A stretch of 63,058 nt of DNA from Acidimicrobiaceae bacterium (GCA_026713105.1 JAPOPC010000053.1:1-63058), one strand, 5' to 3'; shown: positions 17,578-25,930, numbered from the stretch's first letter. The notes: generated by a model not told the origin, from the sequence alone. A program made the numbers and translations.

Positions 17578-17859
17578 TTAGCGGCGACGGCGCCAGCGCC
17601 GCCACAGCCACCACGCCACGACTGCCGCAACCAGCCATCCGGCGGCGACAGCGCCTCCGAATGCGGCAAGCAGGCGGCGGTCGACCGGTTCGGCATGGCG
17701 CGGCAGGAGGTGCGACGCGGGCGCAGGAGCCGGGTCGGCATCGGTGTCGGCGGGTGCGACAATCGGTGCATCCGCAGACTCGGCCGAACGCAGGTCACCC
17801 GGGAGCGCGACCGTCGGTTCGACGCTCGGCCGTGGTCGGTTCGGGTCGTAGTTGGCCAT
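17578..17859 (-). CDS. Small membrane protein with C-terminal TM helix, unrecognised
   Basis: The 93-aa protein has an acidic, Pro/Ala-rich N-terminal 60 residues, a single C-terminal hydrophobic helix (LLAAFGGAVAAGWLVAAVVAWWLW) and a terminal run of arginines. By the positive-inside rule the C-terminus is cytoplasmic. No domain recognised. It lies between the RecB-type nuclease and the ParA-like gene on the same strand and may share their transcript. Confidence 0.6.
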   Translation of the reverse strand: MANYDPNRPRPSVEPTVALPGDLRSAESADAPIVAPADTDADPAPAPASHLLPRHAEPVDRRLLAAFGGAVAAGWLVAAVVAWWLWRRWRRRR

Positions 17860-17904
17860 GGTGAAACCCCGCAGCGGCGAGCAATTCGAGCGTACCGCCA
17901 GCTC

Positions 17905-18675
17905 TCAGCCCAGGCGGCGCTCGAGGTCGGCCCAGAGCTCGTCGAATGCCTGCGCCGCTTCTGGTGCGCCAGCCCGGCGGCCGAGCGCCCGCAGCGGCAG
18001 AGACTGCCCGGAAGCCTCAGCGATGGCGGCCCGCTGGGGGATGGGCGGCAGCATGTCGGCGCCGAAGCGCTCAGCGAGCTGCTGAGCCCAATAGGCGTTG
18101 TCGCGTGTGCGCCCCACGCGGTTCGGCACGATGCCGGCAATCGTGGGAGTGCCCTGGCGCTGGGAGACCCGCGTGATGGTGGACCGCATGAGGTCGACTC
18201 CGTCGGCTGCCCAGGCGGCCGGCTCGGTCACCACGAGCGCCCGGTCCGCTGCGAACAGCCCGTTGATGCACAGCAGTCCCAGCGAAGGGGGGCAGTCGAT
18301 CAGCACAAGATCATGGTTCACACCCGCGAGGGCGATTCGCAGGCGATCCTGCGCGCCCACCAAGTCGGCGGCCATCTGGGGCTCCCGGCTGGCCAGCGCA
18401 TAGCTGCCGGGCGCCAGCTGCGGGCACGGCCCGTCGGGGGGCCAGCGAGCGTCGGTGACCGTCGCGAGCACTGCACCGGGCGTCGGGTCGGCGAGCGCGT
18501 CGTCGACGTTCGGCGAGCCATTCCACACGCCGAGACCGGCGGATGCATTCGACTGGGGGTCCAGATCCACGACGAGAACGCTCAGCCCGCCAGCGCACGC
18601 AGCTTCGGCGATGCCGAGTGCGACCGTCGTCTTGCCCACGCCACCCTTCTGGTTGACCACCGCCAGCGTCGCCAT
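17905..18675 (-). CDS. ParA/MinD-type ATPase
   Basis: Deviant Walker A ATPase of 256 aa. The start MATLAVVNQKGGVGKTT holds the signature Lys (KGGVGKTT), followed by VVDLDPQSNASAGLG and LVLIDCPPSLGLL. ParA-type proteins bind DNA non-specifically and position plasmids, chromosomes or protein complexes. No parB gene or parS site is adjacent, so it is probably not the chromosomal segregation locus; an orphan ParA positioning another cargo is more likely. The small membrane-protein gene downstream could encode a partner, which is speculative. Confidence 0.88.
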   Translation of the reverse strand: MATLAVVNQKGGVGKTTVALGIAEAACAGGLSVLVVDLDPQSNASAGLGVWNGSPNVDDALADPTPGAVLATVTDARWPPDGPCPQLAPGSYALASREPQMAADLVGAQDRLRIALAGVNHDLVLIDCPPSLGLLCINGLFAADRALVVTEPAAWAADGVDLMRSTITRVSQRQGTPTIAGIVPNRVGRTRDNAYWAQQLAERFGADMLPPIPQRAAIAEASGQSLPLRALGRRAGAPEAAQAFDELWADLERRLG

Positions 18676-18711
18676 GGCTACTGCCCTACACCTGTCTCCG
18701 GGCGCACCGCG

Positions 18712-19920
18712 TCACGGCGCTGCAGCGGCTGGCGGCCTGGACAGGTCGATGCCGCACAGGGCCGCCCCGGCCGCCAACTCGCCTCGCAAAGCGATACCTG
18801 CGGCCCCTCGTTCGACGGCCGCGGCCGCATCGAGCAGTGCGGCGCGGGCCATCGGGGCATTGAGGTCGTCATCCAGCACAGCCTGCACCTCAGCGAGCAA
18901 GCCCGATGACCCTCCGCCCGATCCGGCGGCTGGCGGGGCACCCGCCACAGCTCCCACCAATGTGTCGAGGTCGCGCTGGGCCGTGACGCCCTCCGAGTCG
19001 AACCATTCCCACTCGGTGCGGTAGTGGTGCGCCATCAGCGCGAGCCGGATGGCTCTGGGGTCGACGCGGGCACGCAGATCCGAGATGAAGACGAGATTGC
19101 CGAGCGACTTCGACATCTTGTGCCCCTGATAAGACACGAGCCCCGCGTGTACCCAGTAGCGGGCCAGCGGAGCACCATGAATTGCCTCGCTCTGGGCAAT
19201 CTCGCACTCGTGGTGGGGAAACACCAGGTCGCCGCCGCCACCGTGGATATCGATCGTGGGGCCCAGCGCCGCGTAACCCATCGCTGAGCACTCGATGTGC
19301 CAGCCAGGACGCCCCGGGCCGAACGGCGACGGCCATGAGGGCTCGCCGTCTGCGCTGGCCTGCCACAGCACAAAATCGAGCGGGTTGCGCTGGCGGGGGT
19401 CGTCGGGAGTGCCGCCGCGCTCAGCCGCGAGCTCGGTCATACGGTCGGCGCTGTAGCCCGACAGCTTCCCGAATTGCGGGAAGGTGGCGACATCGAAGAA
19501 CACCCGATCAGCCGAGACGTACGCGTGGCCGGCGTCGAGCAGCTTGGAGATCATGGCGATCATGGCGTCGATGGACCCGGTGGCCCGCGGCTCGTGCGCC
19601 GCCGGCCGTGCCTGCAGGGCGATCATGTCCGCTTCGAAGCGCTCGATCTCCCGCTCGGCCAGGGCCAGATAGTGCTCGCCGAGCTCGGCCGCCTTGGGCA
19701 GGATGCTGTCGTCCACGTCGGTGTAGTTGCGCACCAGCGTGACGGAGTGGCCCATGTCTTCGAGACGGCGGATCATCAGGTCATAGGCCAGGTAGGTGGC
19801 GGCATGGCCGAGGTGGGTGGCGTCATAGGGCGTGATGCCGCACACGTACATGCCGACGTGGTCGCCGAGCTCGAGCTCGATGACCGCTTTCTGCGCTGTG
19901 TCGTAGATGCGCATTCCCAC
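18712..19920 (-). CDS. mshC: L-cysteine:1D-myo-inositol 2-amino-2-deoxy-alpha-D-glucopyranoside ligase
   Basis: Catalyses ATP-dependent ligation of cysteine to GlcN-inositol in mycothiol synthesis. The 402-aa protein resembles cysteinyl-tRNA synthetase but is shorter and has the MshC signature YVCGITPYDATHLGHAATYL. Zinc/cysteine-site residues lie in GWHIECSAM and HHECEIAQSE, and the class I motif is HKMSKSLGN. CysS would normally read GPTVYD at the first motif and carry an anticodon domain. The GTG at 19920 is chosen over ATG 19914 because TACCGT lies 8 nt upstream. Mycothiol supports an actinobacterial origin. Confidence 0.9.
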   Translation of the reverse strand: MGMRIYDTAQKAVIELELGDHVGMYVCGITPYDATHLGHAATYLAYDLMIRRLEDMGHSVTLVRNYTDVDDSILPKAAELGEHYLALAEREIERFEADMIALQARPAAHEPRATGSIDAMIAMISKLLDAGHAYVSADRVFFDVATFPQFGKLSGYSADRMTELAAERGGTPDDPRQRNPLDFVLWQASADGEPSWPSPFGPGRPGWHIECSAMGYAALGPTIDIHGGGGDLVFPHHECEIAQSEAIHGAPLARYWVHAGLVSYQGHKMSKSLGNLVFISDLRARVDPRAIRLALMAHHYRTEWEWFDSEGVTAQRDLDTLVGAVAGAPPAAGSGGGSSGLLAEVQAVLDDDLNAPMARAALLDAAAAVERGAAGIALRGELAAGAALCGIDLSRPPAAAAP

Positions 19921-19928
19921 GGCCCGAC

Positions 19929-19938
19929 ACGGTACTGT
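19929..19938. promoter_or_regulatory. Overlapping divergent -10 hexamers in ACGGTACTGT
   Basis: Minus-strand TACCGT (19929-19934) is 8 nt before the mshC GTG at 19920. Plus-strand TACTGT (19933-19938) is 8 nt before the GTG at 19947. The two hexamers share 2 bp, so RNA polymerase should not occupy both at once. Confidence 0.5.
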
Positions 19939-19946
19939 CGAAGCAG

Positions 19947-21125
19947 GTGGAGGGGCGTCGAGACGATCGTGCGCTGCTCGAGCGGATTGCTCTGTACCGG
20001 CATCGTCGCGAGCTGCCGCCGATCCAGCCGGCGCTCATCGAAGAGCTTGCCGAATGGCTCGCAACACACGGCACCGACCCGCTGACCTACGTCTGCGAGC
20101 TCTTTGAGCGTCACCAAGTCGTCTTCGTCGGCCACCACACACCCACACGTCGCGCGGGGCTGTTCCTGCAGGATCTCATTGCGGCGGCGTACCGGTCCGG
20201 CGTGAGCATCGTCGCGATGGAGTACGCGTGCGTCGACGACCAAGCGCGGCTCGATGCGGTGGTCACCGCCACGACCTTCGACGAGCAGCTTGCACGCGAG
20301 GCATTGCTTCGCTGGGGCATCCGTCACAACTTCGCCTACCGCGAGTACCTCGACATGCTGAGAGCGGTGTGGGAGGTGAACCACCGCTTCGTCGTCAGCG
20401 GGCCGCCCATGCGCGTGCTTGGGCTCGACTACGACTTGGATCTCGATGCCGTCACCGACACGGCCGACCTGCGGACGTCGTACGCGTGGCCGCATCTGCG
20501 AAGTCGCGGCCCGGTGTCGGCTCATATGTGCGACGTGCTGCTCGCTGAGGTCATCGAGCCGGGGCATCGAGCGCTCGTGCTGACACGCACAGCACATGCG
20601 ATGACCCGAGCGCGGCGGTTGCCGCACCAAGTGTGGGATGCCATCGACGCCGAGGTCGTCGGCGGCTACGTGGTCGGCGCGGCGAACCGCGTGTACGAAG
20701 TTGTGGCCGACCGAGCCGTCACCGTGCTGATCCACGAGCCGCTCCCCGCCGACGGCGAATTGTGCGACTACGCGCTGGTGGCCGACGGCGCACTCGATGC
20801 GACATTTGCGATGCATCCCGACTTGGCCGTGCCGCTCGCCTTCGATGTCGACCGGGGTCCCACAGCGCGGCTCGTATGCAAGACGAGCCTTGACCGCGAA
20901 CCGCTTGGCACCCTCGCCAGCGGCTGGATCTACCTCGAACCGGACTACGAACGCCGAGCGCCGACCCCGCTGCCCGAACCAGTGCCCGCGGTCCACGTGG
21001 AGCACGCTCGGCGGTATGCCCTCGATCCGGAGCTGCGAGATCGCAAGTCGACCCCAAGCGACTTCGCAGCAGCGGTCTCTGAGTCGGCTGCAGCGGCAGA
21101 ACTGGCCTGGACACAAGTGCTCTGA
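19947..21125 (+). CDS. Unknown protein, paralogue of the next gene; possible ChaN/EreA-like fold
   Basis: I do not recognise this 392-aa cytosolic-looking protein with confidence. Segments align with its neighbour: RHQVVFVGHH / RHQIVLLGDQ, IVAMEYACVDDQARLDAVV / NLAWEFTNSRRQAELDALV, FAYREYLDMLRAVWEVN / FGYQEYADVLHAVWKHN, GHRALVLTRTAH / GQRALVYMNVAA. The pattern hydrophobic strand-G-x-H, helix, ME resembles the ChaN/EreA/TraB superfamily (GE-x-H and E metal ligands), though the exact motif is degenerate. It is divergent from mshC with an overlapping promoter. Start GTG 19947 follows TACTGT by 8 nt. Confidence 0.6.
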   Translation: MEGRRDDRALLERIALYRHRRELPPIQPALIEELAEWLATHGTDPLTYVCELFERHQVVFVGHHTPTRRAGLFLQDLIAAAYRSGVSIVAMEYACVDDQARLDAVVTATTFDEQLAREALLRWGIRHNFAYREYLDMLRAVWEVNHRFVVSGPPMRVLGLDYDLDLDAVTDTADLRTSYAWPHLRSRGPVSAHMCDVLLAEVIEPGHRALVLTRTAHAMTRARRLPHQVWDAIDAEVVGGYVVGAANRVYEVVADRAVTVLIHEPLPADGELCDYALVADGALDATFAMHPDLAVPLAFDVDRGPTARLVCKTSLDREPLGTLASGWIYLEPDYERRAPTPLPEPVPAVHVEHARRYALDPELRDRKSTPSDFAAAVSESAAAAELAWTQVL

Positions 21126-21185
21126 GTCGACTGTCGGTCGTCTTGGCGTCAGATTCGACGTCGCCAGCGGGCAGACTCATAGGCG

Positions 21186-22334
21186 GTGCCGCCCGAAACC
21201 ACCGACGACGAGCGGTCCCCATCCGCGCTTCACTCGCCTGAGGAATACCTCGGCGACATCTGCGGTCGTCACCAGATCGTGTTGCTGGGCGATCAGGTCG
21301 GGGTGCGCCAGCATCTGCGCTTCTTGGCAGGCAGCCTCTCCGAGCTCGCCGACAACGGCGTGGAGAACCTCGCCTGGGAGTTCACCAACTCGCGCCGGCA
21401 AGCCGAGCTCGATGCGCTGGTCGACGGGCCCGACTGGGACAGCCGGGCGTGCGCCGATCTGTTCGTCGATCTGCTCGGGATCGGATTCGGCTACCAGGAA
21501 TATGCCGATGTGCTGCACGCAGTCTGGAAGCACAACGACGCTGAACGCCGCCGGGACGACGACCGCCGGCCCATCCGCGTGATCGCACTCGGCCTGCCCA
21601 CCTACGTGGAGGATCCCGACCTGCTCGACGGTCGCTCGGCCGGCGAACTCGGGCTGCGGAACTGGTCGCTCGGCGGGCACTACCGGGACATGTCCGCGTT
21701 TCACGCGGCGAGCGTGCTTACTGCGGAAGTACTGCGCCGGGGACAGCGGGCGCTCGTGTACATGAACGTCGCCGCTACCACGACAGATCTTGTCGAGTGG
21801 GTCGACGGCTCGCCGACGACCTCTGCGGGCAACCTGCTGTGGCGCTGGATGAGCGACGGCTGCCGGCGAGTCGTGATTCACGGCGCGCTGGCCGACACCG
21901 CGGCCACAGAACGCGTCGAGGAGCTGATCTCACGCTCGCCGGAGGGACGCGGCCGCGCCGACATCCGATTCGGTCTGGACGTGGTGGCCTCGACGCTCGG
22001 CAGTGTCGCGATGACGGAGGTGCATGGCTCCCTCGACGGTGTCGACACCGCTCTGCGACTGCGCGACGTGGCCGACGGCTACGTGTATCTCGGGCCTCGC
22101 GCCGACTGGAAACCGTGCACCCTGATCGACGACCTGATCACCGCGGAGAACTTCGCGAGTGCCGAAGCGCGCTACCGGGCGCTCGATCCCCGCTCGGAGC
22201 CCTACAGCCGCGACGAGCTCGACGAGGTGCGTCGCAGCGGGCAGCAGGAGCTGCCGCAGGCGTGGCCGCCTCTGCCCGAACCGCCCGAGGAACCGAAGCG
22301 CCGCTTCGCGCGGTTCCGCAAGGACGACGAGTAG
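21186..22334 (+). CDS. Unknown protein, diverged tandem paralogue of the upstream gene
   Basis: This 382-aa protein is similar throughout to the product of 19947-21125, indicating an old tandem duplication. Where ChaN/EreA-like enzymes have metal-binding His/Glu, this copy reads VLLGDQVG and LAWEFTN, so a catalytic site, if any, differs. The C-terminus is charged (EEPKRRFARFRKDDE), absent in the first copy. GTG at 21186 follows a weaker CAGACT hexamer by 8 nt. It is followed 8 bp later by a Cys-phosphatase gene, so the three may form one functional group. Confidence 0.6.
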   Translation: MPPETTDDERSPSALHSPEEYLGDICGRHQIVLLGDQVGVRQHLRFLAGSLSELADNGVENLAWEFTNSRRQAELDALVDGPDWDSRACADLFVDLLGIGFGYQEYADVLHAVWKHNDAERRRDDDRRPIRVIALGLPTYVEDPDLLDGRSAGELGLRNWSLGGHYRDMSAFHAASVLTAEVLRRGQRALVYMNVAATTTDLVEWVDGSPTTSAGNLLWRWMSDGCRRVVIHGALADTAATERVEELISRSPEGRGRADIRFGLDVVASTLGSVAMTEVHGSLDGVDTALRLRDVADGYVYLGPRADWKPCTLIDDLITAENFASAEARYRALDPRSEPYSRDELDEVRRSGQQELPQAWPPLPEPPEEPKRRFARFRKDDE

Positions 22335-22342
22335 CTGACGCC

Positions 22343-22864
22343 GTGCAGCATCGCATCGACGACATCCCGCTGCGTTCCGGCGGCACCACGGGCCGCCTGT
22401 TCGTAACGAACTTCTCCGCGGTTGGCCCGGATCCCCAAAAGGCGCTCGACCGCGTCGGCGCATCGTCGATGGCGTGCATGCTGACCCCCCGCGAGATCGA
22501 GCTGCGCTATCCCGAGTACAGCCAATGGCTCGACGCTCACAGCGACGAAAGCAGCAGCCCTCGTGCCCTGTGGCTGCCCACGCCCGATGGCGGCGTCACG
22601 AACGACGCACCGGTGCTCGAACTCGTGGAAACCGTCGTCGCAGCGTTGGATCGTGGCGAGCACGTGCTCGTGCACTGCGGTGCGGGCATGGCGCGCACCG
22701 CAGTGATCGGGATGCTGACGATGATTGCGTTCGGTGCCGATCCGGCGACCGCGGCCATCGATTTCCGAGCCGCCCGCCCCGGCGGCGGCCCTGACGGCCC
22801 TCCGCAAGAACAACAGATCGCTCGTCTCACACCCAAAGCTCGCCGCCTCCGCCCCGGCAGCTGA
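22343..22864 (+). CDS. Cys-based protein tyrosine/dual-specificity-type phosphatase
   Basis: The 173-aa protein carries the CX5R phosphate-binding loop in VLVHCGAGMARTAVIGML, with Cys nucleophile and Arg. An upstream Asp-bearing loop (LPTPDGGVTND) could supply the general acid. Length and layout fit the compact dual-specificity family. The GTG at 22343 gives a start 8 bp after the upstream gene; the longer open frame upstream is a shadow. The substrate could be phosphoprotein, phosphoinositide or nucleotide. It converges on the NUDIX gene (7-bp gap). Confidence 0.78.
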   Translation: MQHRIDDIPLRSGGTTGRLFVTNFSAVGPDPQKALDRVGASSMACMLTPREIELRYPEYSQWLDAHSDESSSPRALWLPTPDGGVTNDAPVLELVETVVAALDRGEHVLVHCGAGMARTAVIGMLTMIAFGADPATAAIDFRAARPGGGPDGPPQEQQIARLTPKARRLRPGS

Positions 22865-22871
22865 GCGCCCC

Positions 22872-23687
22872 TCAGCCTGTCGCTGCGTTGGTGCCGTCGG
22901 ATTCTTCCCAGCGCCAGCCAGAGCGAACCATGATGCAACGACGGCGCGGACCGGGTGCGTTCAGGTCGCCGTCAGGGAAGGCTGCGTCGCCGACGTAGAC
23001 CGCAATGTGGCCGGGATCGGTCTCCGGCGACGGGATGATCTCGGTGTGGAAGCAGGTGTGCCCGTTCACCGAGGCGAGCACATCGGCGGTGCGGCCAAAG
23101 CCCGACAGCCAGGTCAGCGTCACAAAGGTGGGCGTGACGAATTCGATCTCTCCGGCTGCCCGCCGTTCCAGCGCCGAGGCGGGCGACACCCAGGCGTGGT
23201 CGAGAATCTCGCTGCCGTCGACGCGCACGGCATCGAGATCAGCGGGTGCCTCGCAGATGAAGAAGTGCGTCGAGAAGCGCTTCGGGCGGATCGGCGGCGG
23301 CAGCCAATGCGCGAAGTGGGCCAACTCGGCACCGGATAGGTCGATGCCGGCTTCCTCTTCGGCCTCGCGCACAGCCGCCGTGCGGTACCCGCGAGCGTCG
23401 CTGGTGTGCGGACCGGAAGAACCGGCCGCAGTCCGAGGGTCGCATGGTCCGACCATGTCGCCGGGCACGCCACGGTCGGGAGGGTCCACCCGGCCGCCGG
23501 GGAACACCCACATGCCGCCGAAGAACCCCCGCGAGTTGCGGCGCAGCATGAGCACCTCGATGTGCGGTTCGGCATCACTCGCTGCGGGGTCGAACCCGTG
23601 CCCCGGCGCAGCAGCGGGATCGGCATCGCGCAGAACGACGACTGTCGCCGCGTCAATCGGCGCAGGCGGCCCGTCTAGATTGCTCAT
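22872..23687 (-). CDS. NUDIX hydrolase, NUDT19/acyl-CoA-diphosphatase-like
   Basis: The 271-aa protein has FFGGMWVFPGGRVDPPD then, after an insertion of about 35 residues, REAEEEAGI. The normal NUDIX box (GX5EX7REUXEEXGU) is therefore split, a feature of the NUDT19-type branch that includes CoA and acyl-CoA diphosphatases. The catalytic Glu residues of REXXEE are intact. CoA-thioester hydrolysis would fit the acyl-CoA metabolism around it, but ADP-ribose or NADH substrates are possible. It overlaps the downstream nucleotidase gene by 4 bp (ATGA). Confidence 0.85.
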   Translation of the reverse strand: MSNLDGPPAPIDAATVVVLRDADPAAAPGHGFDPAASDAEPHIEVLMLRRNSRGFFGGMWVFPGGRVDPPDRGVPGDMVGPCDPRTAAGSSGPHTSDARGYRTAAVREAEEEAGIDLSGAELAHFAHWLPPPIRPKRFSTHFFICEAPADLDAVRVDGSEILDHAWVSPASALERRAAGEIEFVTPTFVTLTWLSGFGRTADVLASVNGHTCFHTEIIPSPETDPGHIAVYVGDAAFPDGDLNAPGPRRRCIMVRSGWRWEESDGTNAATG

Positions 23688-24334
23688 GCGCTGTCCCGGG
23701 TGCGCCGCTCCAGCCGGTCCGAACCCGCGTCGATGCCCGGCAGCGGGCGCGGCACCGCGCTGCCTGATTCGGCCATCATCTGCACGATCATCTCCTCCAC
23801 CTCGACCCAGTCGTGAGCGCGGGGAGCAGCGAGGTGGCTGTTGTAGGGCTGGTCGTACACGATCACGTGGCCGCCGGCCGCTCGGATGGCCGTGATGTTG
23901 TGCGGCGCATCCTCAATGTGCGCGTCAGCGTTCACCACCGACTTGTCGGCCAGAAAGCAGATGTCCCGGTAGGGAATGCGATGGCGGTCGAGCCACTCCA
24001 CGGTGTCGCTGACCGTCACCCGGTGGCCCCAGCTCGTGTAGAGCCGGTGCGTCACCAGCCGGATCCACACACCCGCATCGGACAGCCGCCACAGCGCCTC
24101 CGAGCAACCCGGCATCGGATCGATGTCGCGGAACATGCGGTAGTCCAGCACCGCAATGCGGTGCAGTTCCTCGAAGTCGCCATCGTCGAGGCCCCACTCG
24201 GCGAAGCTCCAGCTGCGCACGAGGGGCAGCGTCTCCTCGCTCACGTTCCGCTCGCGCGCCACCACGCGGCGGAATGCCTCGGTGTGCTGCGCGCACACCC
24301 CGTCGAGATCCACAGCCAGTACGAACTCGGGCAC
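23684..24334 (-). CDS. HAD-superfamily 5'-nucleotidase-like phosphatase (NT5C type)
   Basis: The 216-aa protein has the HAD nucleophile motif in AVDLDGVC, motif II in WIRLVTHRL, a Lys in FLADKSVVNAD and the Asp pair in HIEDAPHN, ending with YDQPYN. The layout resembles 5'(3')-deoxyribonucleotidases, which dephosphorylate nucleoside monophosphates. Coupling to a NUDIX hydrolase suggests nucleotide clean-up. The N-terminal VCAQHTEAFR is a C1-type cap. GTG at 24334 has TAGGTT 6 nt upstream. Confidence 0.78.
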   Translation of the reverse strand: MPEFVLAVDLDGVCAQHTEAFRRVVARERNVSEETLPLVRSWSFAEWGLDDGDFEELHRIAVLDYRMFRDIDPMPGCSEALWRLSDAGVWIRLVTHRLYTSWGHRVTVSDTVEWLDRHRIPYRDICFLADKSVVNADAHIEDAPHNITAIRAAGGHVIVYDQPYNSHLAAPRAHDWVEVEEMIVQMMAESGSAVPRPLPGIDAGSDRLERRTRDSA

Positions 24335-24340
24335 TCCCGC

Positions 24341-24346
24341 AACCTA
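24341..24346 (-). promoter_or_regulatory. Probable -10 hexamer TAGGTT of the nucleotidase-NUDIX operon
   Basis: Minus-strand TAGGTT ends 6 nt before the GTG at 24334, suggesting a leaderless transcript for the nucleotidase and the coupled NUDIX gene. Confidence 0.5.
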
Positions 24347-24390
24347 ACAACCGGCACCTGACCGGCCCCGTTCCATTACCTGTTGCTGTC

Positions 24391-24453
24391 CGCTCTTGTT
24401 CGCTGCGCTCACGGGCCGCTCAGGCCACGGCTTCGCCATTCGGCTCAGCCTCC
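24391..24453 (-). repeat. REP-like interspersed repeat, copy B (short form)
   Basis: Matches copies at 7221-7301 and 44805-44885 but lacks an internal segment of about 15-20 bp: CGCTCTTGTTCGCTGCGCTC replaces the longer CGCTCTTGTTCCCCATTCTC arm. It lies between divergent genes rather than after a stop codon, so it occupies the promoter-bearing gap upstream of the nitrile hydratase operon. Confidence 0.7.
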
Positions 24454-24473
24454 AAGTGCAATGCTGGTCGGTG

Positions 24474-25253
24474 ATGCCGCCTGATGCCGACGAGTCCATG
24501 CCCGCGGAGCGCAGCGTGCACGATCTCGGGGGCGCCTCCGGGTATGGGCCGGTGCCTCATGATCCGGACGAGCCGCCATTTCACGCCGACTGGGAACGGC
24601 GCGTCTTCGGCCTGCTCGGCGCCGTGACGTCGGCGACGGCCCGCCGGCCCGGCGAGTTCCGATATGCGCTAGAGCGGCTGCACCCCGACGACTATTTCGA
24701 CAACGGCTACTACGGCCGCTGGCTCGCAGGCTTCGAGGTGCTGCTCGACGAATACGGCATCTTCGAGGGCGGCGCCGACGTGGCCATCCGGGTCGCCCAG
24801 CTCCGGGACGTGGCTCTGTTGGCGGCCGGACGCACAGACCTCATCCCGACACCTGTCTCAAGCGAGTCGCCGTCACGGCGGGTCTCCCCCGTCGCCGACC
24901 GCGTCCCCTCGCTGTTGCCGCCCGATCGTCCGGTGCCGGCACCGCAGCACCGGACGGTCCGGCCCGAACTCGCCGAACCGCCCCGGTTCAGCGTCGGCGA
25001 CCGGGTGGTTGCCCCAGCGCCAACGCAGCGCAGCCACACACGGCTGCCGGGTTACGTGATGGGCAAGCCGGGCACCGTGGTGAAGCTGCATCCAGCCGAG
25101 GTGCTTCCCGACAGCACCGCACACAACAGGGGCGAGCGTCCACAACACGTGTATTGCGTCGGCTACGACGCCCAAACGCTGTGGGGCGACGACGCCGAGG
25201 CGAACGCGACGGTCCACGTCGACCTGTACGAGTGCTACCTGACTGCCGCGTAG
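24474..25253 (+). CDS. nthB: Nitrile hydratase subunit beta
   Basis: Non-catalytic partner of the nitrile-hydrating enzyme. The 259-aa protein has the N-terminal HDLGGASGYGPV (family MDGIHDLGG), a helical segment (GEFRYALERLHPDDYFDNGY), a variable Pro-rich linker and the C-terminal barrel RFSVGDRVV...TRLPGYVMGKPG, HVYCVGYDAQTLWG and VHVDLYECYL. Beta encoded before alpha is the order of cobalt-type enzymes. The start is ATG 24474 or GTG 24471; AATGCT (24460-24465) is a possible -10. The operon continues with alpha and accessory genes. Confidence 0.93.
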   Translation: MPPDADESMPAERSVHDLGGASGYGPVPHDPDEPPFHADWERRVFGLLGAVTSATARRPGEFRYALERLHPDDYFDNGYYGRWLAGFEVLLDEYGIFEGGADVAIRVAQLRDVALLAAGRTDLIPTPVSSESPSRRVSPVADRVPSLLPPDRPVPAPQHRTVRPELAEPPRFSVGDRVVAPAPTQRSHTRLPGYVMGKPGTVVKLHPAEVLPDSTAHNRGERPQHVYCVGYDAQTLWGDDAEANATVHVDLYECYLTAA

Positions 25254-25293
25254 ACCGGCGTCTGAGCGACAGCCAATGGAGGATCCAGAACAC

Positions 25294-25920
25294 ATGGGAG
25301 ACGAGCACACCCACGGCCATCACCACGATCATCACGACGCGTCCTCGCCAGAAATCCGCGTCGAGGCGCTCGAAGACCTGCTGATTGAAAAAGGTCTCGC
25401 CGATCCCGAACGGATCGATGCGACCATCCGGCGCTTCGAGCACGACATCGGTCCGATGGTCGGAGCGCAGCTGGTAGCCCAAGCATGGACTGACTCTGGA
25501 CTGCGGCAGCGGCTGCTGGCCGATGCCGACGCAGTCGTCGCCGCGATGGGCCTGCGCGGTCCCGAGATCGAGCACGTCGAAGTCAAGGCCAACGCGCCAG
25601 GCATCCACAATGTGGTCGTCTGCACCCTGTGCTCGTGCTACCCGTGGGCACTTCTGGGGCTGCCGCCGAATTGGTACAAGAGCCCCGAGTATCGGGCCCG
25701 CGTGGTGCGCGAGCCCCGAGCCGTACTGGCCGAAATGGGCCTCGAGCTCGACGCAGACACCGAGGTGCGCATCTGGGATTCGAGTTCGGAAACGCGGTTC
25801 CTGGTGATGCCCGAGCGGCCCGCGGGCACCGAGGGCTGGCCGGCCGAACGGTTGGCAGAGCTCGTGACTCGGGATTCGATGATCGGTGTGGCTCGAGCTG
25901 CTGATCCTGCAGGACAGTGA
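25294..25920 (+). CDS. nthA: Nitrile hydratase subunit alpha, cobalt type
   Basis: Catalytic subunit converting nitriles to amides. The metal site VVCTLCSCYPW (Cys110, Cys113, Cys115) has Thr in the second position, the cobalt-type form; iron-type enzymes have Ser there. The Cys residues are expected to be oxidised to sulfinate and sulfenate. The N-terminus is strikingly His-rich (HTHGHHHDHHD), perhaps for metal handling. ATG at 25294 (208 aa) is preferred because GGAGG lies 11 nt upstream, though ATG 25276 is in frame. No amidase gene is adjacent. Confidence 0.95.
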   Translation: MGDEHTHGHHHDHHDASSPEIRVEALEDLLIEKGLADPERIDATIRRFEHDIGPMVGAQLVAQAWTDSGLRQRLLADADAVVAAMGLRGPEIEHVEVKANAPGIHNVVVCTLCSCYPWALLGLPPNWYKSPEYRARVVREPRAVLAEMGLELDADTEVRIWDSSSETRFLVMPERPAGTEGWPAERLAELVTRDSMIGVARAADPAGQ

Positions 25921-25930
25921 GGCTCCGCTG

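Noticed and set aside
17905..18675. Chromosomal parAB/parS origin region
   Set aside because: No parB, parS-like palindrome, dnaA, gidB or rnpA genes nearby, so this is an orphan ParA-type ATPase.
17119..18909. 596-aa plus-strand frame over the nuclease, small membrane protein and ParA genes
   Set aside because: It spans three recognised minus-strand genes and has low-complexity Arg/Gly/Ala composition, so it is a shadow.
18712..19920. Annotation of mshC as cysteinyl-tRNA synthetase
   Set aside because: The ITPYDATHLGHAATYL motif and shorter length without an anticodon-binding domain fit MshC.
24396..24473. N-terminal extension of the nitrile hydratase beta frame through the repeat
   Set aside because: The extension is repeat sequence and the family begins at the HDLGG region soon after ATG 24474.
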